Source of the DNA: Perognathus longimembris pacificus
Lineage: Eukaryota; Chordata; Mammalia; Rodentia; Heteromyidae
Length of the DNA: 64,000 bases
Direction: 5' to 3'
Assembly: GCF_023159225.1 (NCBI RefSeq)
Contig: NC_063172.1
Location: 60,136,828 to 60,200,827, forward strand
Positions 1-10,902 of this stretch are shown in pieces; the stretch's first letter is position 1; every line of letters starts with the position of its first letter. Position numbers and translations under genes: made by a program. Under the pieces are notes generated by a model. That model saw only the letters and a list, made by a program, of their open reading frames with translations, was not told the origin of the DNA and did not search any database.

Positions 1-85
1 TGTTCAGTTGGTTTACACCAAATGGTTTTTGTAAGTATTGCTTTTGGAGTCATTTGTCTTTTTATCCTTTGTCTCTCGATTTTCA
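1..85 (-). mobile_element. L1 3' UTR fragment, cut by window edge
   Basis: The same 3' UTR text recurs at about 20050, 29500, 62140 and 63880, always on the strand that reads as the reverse of L1. The element continues beyond the left edge and stops near base 85, where the other copies go on towards the ORF2 end, so it is 5'-truncated. Confidence 0.75.
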
Positions 86-112
86 CATTTTAATAAGAGA
101 TTAACTGAATGA

Positions 113-360
113 GCTGGGTGTTAGTGGCTCAGCCTATATAATTCTAGCTACTCAGAAGGCTGAAATCTGAGGATAACAATTCAAAGCCAGCCCAGGTAGG
201 AAAGTCCATAAAACTCTTATATCAACTAACCACCAGAAAACCAGAAGTAGCACTGAGGCACAAAATGGTAGAATGCTAGCCTTGAGCAAAAGAGCTCAGG
301 GACAGAGCCAGGACCAGAGTTCAAGTCCCCTGATGGGCAAAAAGGAAACTCTAAAAACAA
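113..360 (+). mobile_element. B1-like/Geo composite SINE
   Basis: The left half reads like a 7SL-derived B1/Alu head (tggctcagcc...tagctactcagaaggctga). The right half carries the tract agaatgctagccttgagc and the B-box-like gagttcaagtcccc seen in the right monomer of IDL-Geo. It ends in an A-rich tail. It lies tail-to-tail with the next SINE. Confidence 0.85.
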
Positions 361-371
361 TTGGTTGCTGG

Positions 372-608
372 TTTTTTGTTTGTTTTTTGTCAGTTGTAGG
401 GCTTGAACTCAGGGCCTGCATATTGTCCCTGAATTCTTTTCCTTAAGGCTAGCACTCTAACACTTGGAGCCACAACTCCACTTCCAGTTTCCTGGTGGTG
501 GAGAGATAAGAGTCTCATGGGGACTTTTCTGCCCAGCTGGCTTCGATCCTCAGATCTCAAGATTCCTGAGTAGCTAGGATTATAGGTATGAGCTATCAGC
601 ACCAGGCA
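372..608 (-). mobile_element. B1-like/Geo composite SINE, reverse orientation
   Basis: The T-rich start is the A tail of the reversed element. Next come the reversed Geo-like half (ggctagcactctaac, ttgaactcagggcc) and the B1-like half (gagtagctaggattatagg), ending at accaggc. An open reading frame across it is incidental. Confidence 0.85.
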
Positions 609-1258
609 GATACATAATTTTATAGCAAATTTTTAGAAATGTCATTTAGTCTCATATCGTTAGTGAGTTCAACTAACTGCTCATATCTGTCAACTTCCAA
701 ATGCTTACTGAGCTCAGAACTTGATTTTTTTTTATTTTTGGAATGGGTAATGAATCCATGGCCTTACTCATTCTAACTATGTGCTTTACCAATGTGATAT
801 ATCCCTATCTTGCACAAATACATGTGTAAAATCAGACTTAATGTTTTCTTCCATTACATTGATTATTAAGGATAATTGATAAGTGCTTACCAAAGAGCAT
901 TCAGAAAACAATTAATAACAAAAACACAATAACAATCAGCCCTTATTCCATGACTTGATAGAACCATTCATACCTTTATGAATTCTCCTGCTTCCCAATA
1001 TCATCATGGTTATAGATACACATATATAAATATTATTTATCAGTTGGGACAAACTATTCTGGTTTGAATCTCCTTTACTCCCTTAATAATATATGTGAAA
1101 TGTTTTCATGTTATTAAGTAGTATTCAAGAAATTGATTTTGACTAGCATGGTAATATTATGTTGTATGTGCATACTGTAGTATAGCAATCCTTTTTTAGT
1201 TTGTTTAAAGTGGATAAAAAGCTGATTTGAATGCAAAAGGAAAGCAATGAACAAACTG
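609..1258. other. AT-rich non-coding DNA with a worn ID-like patch
   Basis: No gene is seen. Bases 725-812 have a T-run followed by a faint reversed ID-like pattern (atgaatccatggcc...tgctttaccaatgtg), too decayed to be sure. The rest looks single-copy. Confidence 0.5.
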
Positions 1259-1402
1259 TCCTTAGAGAAGGCTCCCCCTCCTCCTCCTCCCCCTCCCCCT
1301 CCCCCTCCCCTTCCCTCCCCTCCCCTTCCCCCTCCCCCTCCCCCTCCTCCTTCCTCCCTCCCTCCCTCCCTCTTTCTCTCTGTCTCTGTCTCTGTCTCTC
1401 TC
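1259..1402. repeat. C/T-rich tract (expanded SINE tail)
   Basis: Runs of ccctcc, ccct and tctg repeats directly abut the 3' end of the reversed composite SINE that follows, so they are probably its purine-rich tail expanded on the other strand. Reading frames here encode only Pro/Ser/Leu or Glu/Gly/Arg strings. Confidence 0.85.
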
Positions 1403-1597
1403 TCCTCTGGGCCAGGGCTCTGTTCCCTGGCTTCTTTTTGCTCAAGGCCACAGGGCCTCTTCCAGCCCTTTCTGAGTAGTTTATTGGAGATAAGAGTCTC
1501 CTGGGCTTTCTTGCCTGGGCTCACTTGGATCTGCAATCATCACATCTCAGTCTTCTGTGTAGCTAGAATTACAGGAGTGTGCCACCGGTGCTTGGGT
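1403..1597 (-). mobile_element. B1-like/Geo composite SINE
   Basis: The reversed Geo half (ggcttctttttgctcaagg) is followed by gagataagagtctcctggg and the B1-like gtagctagaattacaggag. It is diverged and lacks part of the Geo half. Confidence 0.75.
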
Positions 1598-2696
1598 TTT
1601 ATATGGAATTTTAAGTATATTTTCAATTATATTTAGTGCAGTAATAAATGAAAATACTTCCGATAAAATTCCACCACGCAAGATAGTCTTACAATTGCTC
1701 TAACATGGTCTAAGAACCAACAGTGGTATAATTAACATCATATTTTTGAAAACAATATTTTTAACAATTTCTATTACTGGTAGATTCCATTTCTGGCTGT
1801 GTTTCATCAAGAATGATTCCCCAGCAATGCTCTAAACTTTCCTCTCCACAAAACTAGCATAATTAAATTAGTTGTTCTATTAGGTACTTTAAAACTGCCA
1901 ATATGTTTCTGTCCTGGTGATAATAGATATTAGAAAGAACATAAAGTCCCTAGATAATAATCTAAGGACAGAGGAACTTGGGAAGTACATTTGAAACATT
2001 AACTGCTGTAGCATAAATCAGGATGAGACTCTTCATTATTGATGCGTCTGGTGTTCTTGCTATCCTCAGAATTTCTTCCTACACTTTCCTGAATTTGTTA
2101 TCTGTACATTTGTGCTTTCCTGTAAGTGGTCTGTGAAGTGAAGAGAACATTTACTTCCCATTTGACTATTTCATAATAGCTTCTAAATAGGAAAGTTGTG
2201 AGAAAATGTTCACATATAATGTGAAGCTATTGAATTTTTTCATAAAAGGCGAGAAAAAGTAAAAAAAAAAATCTCATTTCACCTAATGCATTTCACAGAT
2301 TGCCATAAACCAAGACTCTTTATCATTGCAAAGAGAATGCTGCTTTTCTTCAATAGGAAACAAACATTTGCATCATAAGAGAACAGAGGAGCTGTAAATA
2401 GAAGGGTAAACTTTGGGTTGTTACTATGCAGAATGTGATCACTGCCATAACCCTCAGAGACATTTTTGGGGAATATTTTCACACAAAAGGTGAGAATCTC
2501 ATCAGTTATTCATTAGAATTTATGATTTACTTCCCACACGTAAATAAGCACAACTTTTAAAATATCAAGATTTAATAACAGCTTGTCATTAGACAACTTC
2601 ATCACCTATCCTGATGACTTCTTTCTAACTCAAGTTCACAGCTTAGAGTTTGTAGAATTCCAAAAATGCATAAATGTGCTCTGTAGGGCCATTCTC
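1598..2696. other. Non-coding, apparently single-copy
   Basis: AT-rich, with short spurious reading frames only. I see no repeat family or gene that I recognise. Confidence 0.5.
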
Positions 2697-2847
2697 TGGA
2701 CCTCTCCTTCCCTCCCCTCTCCTCCCCTCCCCTCCCCTCCCCTCCCTTCCCCTCCCCTCCCTCCCCTCCCCTTCCCTGTCCCTTTCCCTTCCTTCCCCTT
2801 TCCCTTCTTTTCCCTTTCCCTTGTCCTTTCCCTTTCCCTTTCTGTTT
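2697..2847. repeat. (CCCCT)n / (CCCTTT)n tract (expanded SINE tail)
   Basis: A pure pyrimidine run abuts the tail side of the following reversed SINE. Repetitive Pro/Ser and Gly/Lys frames on the two strands are artefacts of the repeat. Confidence 0.9.
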
Positions 2848-3070
2848 CTTTTTAGTTGTTGGTCTTGAACTCCAGGCCTGGCCCTGAGCTCTTTTGCTCA
2901 AAGCTAGCACTCTACCACTTTGAGCCACAGCACTACTTCTGGTTTACCAGAGGTTAATTGGATATACAATTCTCAAGGGGACTTTTCTGCCCTGGCTGGC
3001 TTCAGACCTTGATCCTCAGATCTCAGTTTCTTGAGTAGCTAGGATTACAGTTGTGAGCCACAGATGTCCA
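2848..3070 (-). mobile_element. B1-like/Geo composite SINE
   Basis: The reversed Geo half (ttgaactccaggcc, gctagcactctaccac) and B1-like half (gatcctcagatctcag, gtagctaggattacag) are both clear. Confidence 0.85.
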
Positions 3071-3472
3071 TCCTTTACATTTCTTTGACCTGCGACTTTC
3101 CTATCAGGAGTGTAGAAATCCTCTCCTATCATTTAATATCTGTGTTGCTTCGTAGGAGAAACCATACTTTATGGCCATCTTCCCCTGAGATCTTACCCTA
3201 CATTTTCCCTGTCCATTGCATTTTCCTGGCTCCATTTCCAGCCTGGGATTTTTTAGTGCTTTATCTCTTTGTCTTCTTGACATTCTTGCCTACTTTTAGC
3301 CAGATTATTTTAATCTCAAAAATTCTCCCATTTTTTAGTGGCCATTTCTTTTCTTCTTATTGATTGATTGCACCATCAAGAGTGGATGAAGTTATGCTTT
3401 AAATCAACTATGCTACTAAGACTCATTGAGGTCCTTAATATTGTTGCCAATTTCTTTTCAAATTTCTTGGCA

Positions 3473-3514
<42 letters not shown>

Positions 3515-3804
3515 TTATCTATCTTGCTTTTTGCACTCTGACGTCTCCTTCTTTATTTCCTGCAATTCAGACTTACTTATTGAAGGTTCTCTGAGACTTT
3601 AGTGAAGTCACAGAAGGAGGTGAGACCTAAAACATAGAGATTTCTAGAATTTACCTTAGGGACAATGATTACACAGGTTTGTAGCAGGCACAGGAATCAG
3701 ATACTCTGAAAGTACTTCAGGGGTCATGGGCTTACTCTGAGAAACTCTAGGACCAAGGCTTACTTTCACATAGCCTCTGAATCTCAATTGTCCTCATTAA
3801 AATT
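3071..3804. other. Non-coding interval with a CA microsatellite
   Basis: No gene is seen. It contains an AC repeat and otherwise unremarkable single-copy sequence. Confidence 0.5.
3475..3511. repeat. (AC)n microsatellite
   Basis: About 18 uninterrupted AC units. Confidence 0.97.
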
Positions 3805-3971
3805 GCTGATGTAAGACAGGACACCCAGTGAAATTTGAATTGCAGATCAACAGTGAATGATTTTCAGCATAATTGTGTTTTAAACCTATTTGTGCTTAAA
3901 AATTATTTATCGTTTATCTGCAATTCAAATGTACTGTGCATCTGTAGTTCTGTTTACTAACCTGGCACCCA
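3805..3971. mobile_element. Palindromic DNA transposon fossil (MER53-like)
   Basis: The left arm caggacacccag...aatttgaattgcagat and the right arm atctgcaattcaaat...gtgcatctgtagttctg are inverted relative to each other, with an AT-rich centre. This is the layout of the MER53 palindromic miniature transposon. The family name is from memory and was not checked by alignment. Confidence 0.6.
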
Positions 3972-4437
3972 GCTCCTTACCTTAATTAAGGCTTCACTTC
4001 ATTGCTCCCATTCTCATCTCTGCTGTCTGTGGGTAAACAGTTCCTTCTGCTCTGCCCACAAGTACTAAGACTTGCTTTTTTCTGTCCTGTGGACCCGAGG
4101 GAGTGGCCTCTGACTTGCATTCCTGCAGGTCGTTCTGTTCAGATTTCTCCAGGCATTTCCCACCTATGACGCTTCCTCATTCTCTTGATTTCTGATTTTC
4201 ATGATTTTCTTCAACTCTAGTCTTCTACTTGTTAAAACGTCTCTTTTCATATTCCCAAGAGTCTATTTGCACTTCCATCATTACAGCTATTTCCTTCTCT
4301 ACTTCTAGTGTATCAGTGGGATTGGTTTTCTTTTCAGTTTGCAAGCTGGCTCTTCACGACTGGAGCTGTGTCCCTAGCCCTGTGTAGAGTCAGTACTGCA
4401 TTGATGTTTCTGAAAGACATTATGAACATAAACTCAT

Positions 4438-4438
<1 letters not shown>
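3972..4438. other. Non-coding, apparently single-copy
   Basis: Nothing recognisable. It is slightly C/T-rich. Confidence 0.45.

Positions 4439-4490
<52 letters not shown>
4439..4490. repeat. (TG)n microsatellite at a SINE tail
   Basis: About 26 TG units followed by cgcgc. It sits exactly at the tail end of the reversed composite SINE that starts just after it. Confidence 0.97.
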
Positions 4491-4499
<9 letters not shown>

Positions 4500-4721
4500 C
4501 AGTCCTGGGACTTGAAGTCAAGATCTGGAGTTGTCCCTAAGCTTTTGTGCTCAAGGCTAATACTCTATCACTTGAGCCGCAGCTCCACTTCTGGTTTTTG
4601 GTGGTTAATTGGAGATAAGAGTCTCATGGACTTTCCTGCCTAACCTGGCTTCAAACCATGATCCTCGAATCTCAGCCTCTTGAGTAGCTAGGATTACAGG
4701 TATGAGCCAGTGGTGCTTGGC
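4491..4721 (-). mobile_element. B1-like/Geo composite SINE
   Basis: Begins catgccagtcctggg. The reversed Geo half is followed by ggtggttaattggagataag and the B1-like gtagctaggattacagg. Confidence 0.87.
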
Positions 4722-6772
4722 TTAAGCTCATCTTTTGCAATAATTCTCTGTCCTGATTTGATGATTACTCTTTTTCCTGTCATTGGACTGTGTTTATGTA
4801 TATACTCATCATCCCCGAATCTTACTTTTCAATGGGAAGAATCCATGTTAGATTATCAATTCTGATATTCATCTCTATATGAAAGTCACAGTGTAACACT
4901 GTATAGATCATAAGAAGCATCCCCAAAGTCATCATGCTATGCTAGCATGTCATGAATGGGTCACAGGTATGTTTAGAAATGGTTGTCCATGAACCTGAAA
5001 CAGTAACCTACAGCTACCAGCAGCCCATTTCCCCCAGTACACTATCAAAAATACTTTATGTGCAGGAAGAGGTAGAGATAGTCTCTACTTTATGACTACT
5101 ACTTAAATAAATATGTAGATAATTAATATTTAACAATAGTTAATTCTGAGTGAATTGTTTAACTGCCCTACAGTTTCTCGGAAGAACGGTTCTAAGTTTG
5201 AGTTGATATTATTCATGGGAACCTTTATCTTTATTTCAATACTATAATGACAAAGATAATTGTGCGAGGAATTGTAATAAGGATTATGGATCACCTAGAA
5301 GAAGTTTGATACTCTGTTCTTACAGGGATGTCACTAAGGCTTGAGAAAGAATAGGACCACAAAGAAGTGCTAAATCCATGTTGTAGTAGAGAAAAAGTGC
5401 TAAAATATTTTGGTTCCAGGTGGTAGATGGAATGCATGACCACAAAGATGTCTTAAAATATGACTAAAAATCATACAAGTTATAGGTTATCTGGATAACA
5501 TGACTTATTCTTAGGAATTAATTTATCAATATGCAATTCATTCTTTCCAATCAGCTGGAATCAACAGCAAGTGTCAGATTTCAAATTTGATTTACTTGAA
5601 AATTCTGACACATAATTTCAAAATGTTTTAAATAACACATTCTCTTCTTTCTTAGTCACCTATCTCAAAAACAAGGAACACATTCACAAAATAGAATTCC
5701 TTGCTTTTCTCTATTCTGGATGTGGTTTGGCTGGTTTGGCTGTTTTATGGCTTTCCTTTTTCTCTTTCTTGTTGCTCCCTTCTCCGCTGTGTTTATGACC
5801 ACAATGACTTTAGCTAAAGAAGGGAGATGACTAGAAATCAGGCTTCTCAAGTGCAGGGGGCAGTGGCCCCTCTGATCTCAACCAGCTGCTGCTTTTGATC
5901 AGCCATCACAAAGCTCACGATGAAAAGGGGAGAGTGAGGAAGAAGAGCATTCTGCAAAACCACTCCAGCTCCTGACTCCATGACCTCCAGCCTGTGGCTC
6001 CCTTTTCTCTGACTACTTAGGCAGGAAAATTCAGCAAAGTGAGTTGAAGAACTGAAAGTAGTACCTGCCTTAAAAAAAATTCCTAAATTGGTCTCATCAG
6101 CAACCGCTTTAATGCAATGCTGGGAATATATTTCCTTTTAAGCAACATTTACTATAGTAGATACTCTGACTTGTGGTTTATCTTCAAATGAGTCAACCTC
6201 ACTGATATCTTTAAAAACACTCCAGAGTTACAGAATTAGCTCTCATCTCCAACCTGAGCACACAACGTTAGCTTCCTGTAAATTACTATATAAGCTCAAA
6301 GCCATTAGAACATGGGGCACTTGATTCTTTCCAGGCACAATTAATGGAATGACATTTTTCCTCTATGTGAGAGATAGCATCAAGATTTTTTTCTCTGCCT
6401 AGTGCATTAGGGTTGTATTAATACAAGTACTGCATTAATGACTACCATATTTTAGAGGTAAGGCCGTTTGTTCTGCTTAGGAGAACCAGTATCATTACGA
6501 GGCCATTGATTTAGATGAGACATTTTTACTAGAATTCTTAACAGATCAAGGGTGGCAGAAGACTTAGTATTGTTGGTCAGATTTTCATGCAATGGCTTAG
6601 AAAAAAAAAAGTTATTAAATTTTTAAGTCTGAGTCACCCTAGTGTCCCCCTATCATTTTCAGCACTCTTTTGAGTCACCACAGAATCTGAGTTTTCAACA
6701 CACTATTCCAATTACCCAACAGTGACCTGTCCACCACAGTCCAGCATGCACATCAGCTAACTCCAAGGTCCT
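4722..6772. other. About 2 kb of non-coding DNA
   Basis: No gene and no clear repeat. An 8-bp inverted repeat (gtgtcaga / tctgacac) at 5571-5611 could form a small hairpin. A few spurious frames of about 60 codons occur. Confidence 0.45.
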
Positions 6773-6788
6773 CGGTGTGTATATCTTT

Positions 6789-7000
6789 TTTTTTTTTTTT
6801 TTTTTGGCCAGTCCTGGGGCTTGGACTCAGGGCCTGAGCACTGTCCCTGGCTTCTTTATTTGCTCAAGGCTAGCACTCTGCCACTTGAGCCACAGTGCCA
6901 CTTCTGGCCATTTTCTATATATGTGGTGCTGGGGAATCGAACCCAGGGCCTCATGTATATGAGGCAGGCACTCTTGCCACTAGGCCATATCCCCAGCCCC
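6789..7000 (-). mobile_element. IDL-Geo dimeric SINE with perfect 16-bp TSD
   Basis: A T-run (the A tail) is followed by the reversed Geo monomer and the reversed ID-like monomer ending ccccagcccc. The 16-base duplication cggtgtgtatatcttt is identical at 6773-6788 and 7001-7016, which points to a recent L1-type target-primed insertion. Two frames across it are incidental. Confidence 0.95.
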
Positions 7001-7016
7001 CGGTGTGTATATCTTT

Positions 7017-7431
7017 ATCAAAATTTACCCATCTTGAATTTGAATATTACTTGTCTTAAGCTGGGATGATTAATGATGAGTTAATTAAGCAGACAAAAAC
7101 TTTTATATAATGTGCTGGCAAAACATTTATGTCTTAGACAATGTTCAGTGAAAATAACCGTATATCAAATGATGGCCATTATAAAATAACATTACTGGAG
7201 GAATTTTAGACATTGTGCAAGTATAAGAGGGAAACATTTTTTTATTAATAATGATGGATTACATTCATTGATTAAATGAATATTTTGGAATTTTCTACAT
7301 CTAGGAAGCACCTTTGATGGATGTTGAACTAGACTCTGAGCATTCTAGGAGAAACAACATGACCAGATATGAGCAATTTTGGCTGATGAAATACAGAAAA
7401 CATAAATTAAAAAAAAATATATATATATTTG
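7017..7431. other. AT-rich non-coding DNA
   Basis: No gene or repeat recognised apart from a short AT run at 7412-7430 at the tail of the next SINE. Confidence 0.45.
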
Positions 7432-7653
7432 AGTCAGTTGTGGGGCCTGAACTCTGGGCCTGGGTACTCTCCAAGAGCTGTTCAGCTCAAGGCTAGCACT
7501 CTACCACTTTGTGCCTTAGTGTTACTTTTGGTTTTCTGGTGGTTAATTAAGGTAAGAGTTTTGTGGACTACCTGAGCTGGCTTTGAACCACGATCCTCAG
7601 ATCTCAGCCTTTTGAGTAGCTAAAATTACAGGTGTGAGCCACTGGCTCCCCGC
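7432..7653 (-). mobile_element. B1-like/Geo composite SINE
   Basis: Reversed Geo half (gtcagttgtggggcctgaac, gctagcactctaccac), then ggttaatt and the B1-like half ending gtgagccactgg. The adjoining tail is poly-A followed by TA repeats. Confidence 0.85.
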
Positions 7654-10555
7654 TTTAAAATATTCTTTAAATATGAATGATTACAGTTAACATGACCATC
7701 ATTTGTTTTAAAGACAAGTAGATATAATTTAACCTAAACAGAAAGGGTTATACAGTTTTGAAAATAATGAAAAAAAGAAGAAATTGAATTTCCTTAGTTG
7801 GCATTTAATAATGTTGGCCAAACAATAGAAACAATTGGTTTCAGTAAATTGTTCAGGTTTCAGCAACATATGAAAAAATATGGAAAAATTAACCTGAGAG
7901 TAATTTGATGATTTACTTAAAAATAAGATATATATCCTTTCTAAATGCTATTATAAGTCCTGGAAATAAATATCAAGTAATAATTTTCTTTCTTTTACTT
8001 TTCATTTTGAATTCCATTTTGGTGCTAATCCATAGGAATACTGTTCATTTGGAAGAAAGCATAATTCCAGTGGAAAAAGTGGTTTATTCATTGATAGTAT
8101 GTCATGGTAAAGGCAGTCCCTAGTCCTGTGGCCATCAACTATACTGTGGCCATTTACACTCTACTGCTGGCCTTTTAAGCTTTACCTTTGATTTTAGAGT
8201 CTAGACCTTACCAGATCTAAGTACAACACAAGCACTGGTAGTTAATGAGGATGAACTAATGTTAATTTGTTGATACCAATATGTGTATCTCTTTAAATTT
8301 GTTCATAAAATTAATGAAACAAAAATTGTTTGATTCATTTTTTTCATATAGCACCAGAGACATTCATAAGGTTGATTGCCATAACAGTAAATATGATAAC
8401 TTCTGCCACAGAAGAGAATTCACACAGAGATCCCTCAAAGTTGCGAATATTTAGGATGAATAAATCTAAGTATTTAATGTAGTACATGTGAGCTATAGTT
8501 AATGGTATTGTAATAGGGATAAGTTTTTTACCCAAAGAGTAGATTTTAGGTGTTCTTGCCAGAAAATGGAAGGATAACAATATGAGATTACAGTGACATT
8601 AATTTATTCAACAATTTCATTAAATGTGTGTAAGCATCATTCTTACACCATATTTATGTATGTGTGTGTGTATATATATATACCCAAAATGGAAAATGCA
8701 AGATTCTTCTTTCATGTTGAATCTATTCACTATTGATTACATGATGTGGTATTTCCTGCTCTGAGTCTAAACTTCTTGATTTTTCCTCTTCTATAGAGAT
8801 AGTTTCAGCATGTGACAAAAGTTGTAGGCTATCTAAGAGAATTAGTTGAGTATTTTTCCATTCATTTCCTTTTTGTTTCCATTTATTTTCTTTAAATTTC
8901 AATAGATTTTTCACATTTTATTATAATAAAATGAAATTAATGGACTAAAACAATTATTCACTGTGAATGTCTGGATAGCTGAATGGATCCTCTTCTGGCT
9001 TTCCAAGGCTCCCTAAAATGACTGTCTTTAGCCTCAAGCCTGGGTAAACAGGAAAGGCTGAAATGGTTTCATCCACACATGGTGGTCATCTCTGGTTAGG
9101 ATATCTATTTCTTTATCTAGTCCTCCAACCAGCTAGAATCCTTCCCTTCCCTTCCCTTTCCTTCCTTTCCCTTCCCTTCCCTTCCCTCCTTTCCTCATGG
9201 ATTCACTTCCTCATTTTTACAGTCTTACAACAGAGATGATGTCTGTGACCCTAAAATAGTCAATCCCACCAGGAGGCAAGTTATGTAATATGTAATATGT
9301 AGTATCTAGTGGACATGAGTGGGATATCTTCTAATTTCATTCAATGTGGACACTTCCTGGAGATAGAAGTCCCTCAAACTTCTCATTTCCCCACTTCATA
9401 TACCAGGTTGCTCTACTTGTGCTTTAATTCCTAGAAAAAACAGTCCAGCTCTGCACACCCTCTTTGAGTTCCCCCTGGAGCAGGTTCCAGAACTTCTGGA
9501 AATATTACTTAGGGGCTTATTAGAAAGGATAGTACCGGGGATGCAGAGGAAGAGAAGCACAGGGTGGTGTGGGAGAAGAAAACCATTCCATTTTCTCAAA
9601 GTAATCCAACTTCAAGGACCTCCAGATGCTGGGCTATCTGAACCTTCTCTAAATTCTGTTCTTTTGGGAGTTTGTGGAGGCTTTACTGTATAAGCATGAT
9701 TGACTAAGCCATTGGCTTTTGTGATCAACTTAACCTTTAGTCCTATCCTCTCAACGAAGCTGAAGGATGACACTCAGTTTCTAGTCTTTTATTCTTGCTC
9801 TAATCTTTTATTCCTTTCTGGTGGGAGTAACCATCCTGAGGTTTTCCAGTGTCTACTAGCCATTAAACCATTAGCCCACCCAAAATATTTTGGGGATTCT
9901 AAAGATTTTAGGAGTCTTATAGCAGGAGAGGAGACAAAGATCAAATATATATTTCACATATTAGAAGACAACAGAACAGTGCGAGAGTTGTATTCATGAT
10001 TTGCTTGACCCAATCTGTGTGTTTAGAAAAATGATAAAGCTTTAAAAGAAAAGTCATTGTACTAGTAAAAATGTTGTTGTTGTTGCTTTTTCCCTTTGCT
10101 TCATTATAAAGTATGATAACACAATGCCTGTACTTGTCTAAATGTAGGGAATGCTAATCATTTTTGTACATTTTTACTCCACAGGTGTTATCATGAAAAC
10201 TCTGTGTGGACTGTATTTTAAAAAGCCGGTACACTTACGTTAGTACTTTCGGTAGAAATTAAGCTGAATTAATTAGAAAAGCACAATGTAAGGTCACACC
10301 TTAATAGATAGATAAGAAACAAAATTACTTAGTCTTAAAGTCATTTGCCATTCAAAAATAATGAAAAGCAGCTGAATCATCAGAGCAGATGGCTACTATA
10401 AGGAAAGACTTTTCCTTTGAAGATGCTTCATGGGAGGCAGCACACCTCTGGTTATAGCTTAGGGCAGGTGGAGGCTCAGCCCGGCACATGGATTGCCGCC
10501 CACACCATGGAGGCTGGAGAGCTGAGCTCCTGAAGATGTTGCTGATATGTAAAAG
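7654..10555. other. About 2.9 kb of non-coding, mostly single-copy DNA
   Basis: The longest frames (about 60-99 codons, for example at 9700-9999 on the + strand) show no recognisable domain, bias or splice context and look random. There is a short TG/TA run near 8657-8682 and a CCCTT tract at 9141-9196. Confidence 0.5.
9141..9196. repeat. (CCCTT)n tract
   Basis: Imperfect cttcc/ccctt repeats, not clearly attached to a SINE. Confidence 0.9.
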
Positions 10556-10650
10556 AGGCAGAGGAGATGTAACTCAGTGGCAGTGTTCTGGCCTAGCACG
10601 GACAAAGCCCTCGGATTGATCCAAAGTATTGCAAAATAAATAAAAGTGTA
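10556..10650 (+). mobile_element. ID-type SINE, old
   Basis: The A-box-like tgtaactcagtggcagtg, followed by ggcctagcacgg and a decayed B-box-like region, then an A-rich tail (aaaataaataaa), match a diverged single ID monomer on the + strand. Confidence 0.7.
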
Positions 10651-10687
10651 AGTAAATGAATATACCCTTGTTTTCTTTACTTTCCTC

Positions 10688-10690
<3 letters not shown>

Positions 10691-10745
<55 letters not shown>
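10691..10745. repeat. (GT)n microsatellite at a SINE tail
   Basis: About 27 GT units abut the tail end of the next reversed composite SINE. Confidence 0.97.
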
Positions 10746-10748
<3 letters not shown>

Positions 10749-10902
10749 GTCTTGGGGTTTGAACTCAGGGACTGAACTCTGTCCTTGAGCTATTTTACTC
10801 AAGACATCCAGCACTTTGGGTGGTAACTGGAGATAAATGTCCCATGGACATTTCACCCTCCTGAGTAGCTAGAATTATAGACAGGAGCCACTTGAGCTTG
10901 GC
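10746..10902 (-). mobile_element. B1-like/Geo composite SINE, internally shortened
   Basis: Starts ctggtcttggggtttgaac and ends gtagctagaattatagac...gagcttggc. The centre between the two monomers is shortened relative to other copies. Confidence 0.75.

Noticed and set aside
1114..1636. Long Gly/Glu-rich and Pro/Ser-rich frames
   Set aside because: They come from the C/T-rich tail of a SINE, with no conserved domain.
9700..9999. 99-codon + strand frame
   Set aside because: No domain, no conserved motif and no promoter or splice context; this length is expected by chance in 64 kb of AT-rich DNA.
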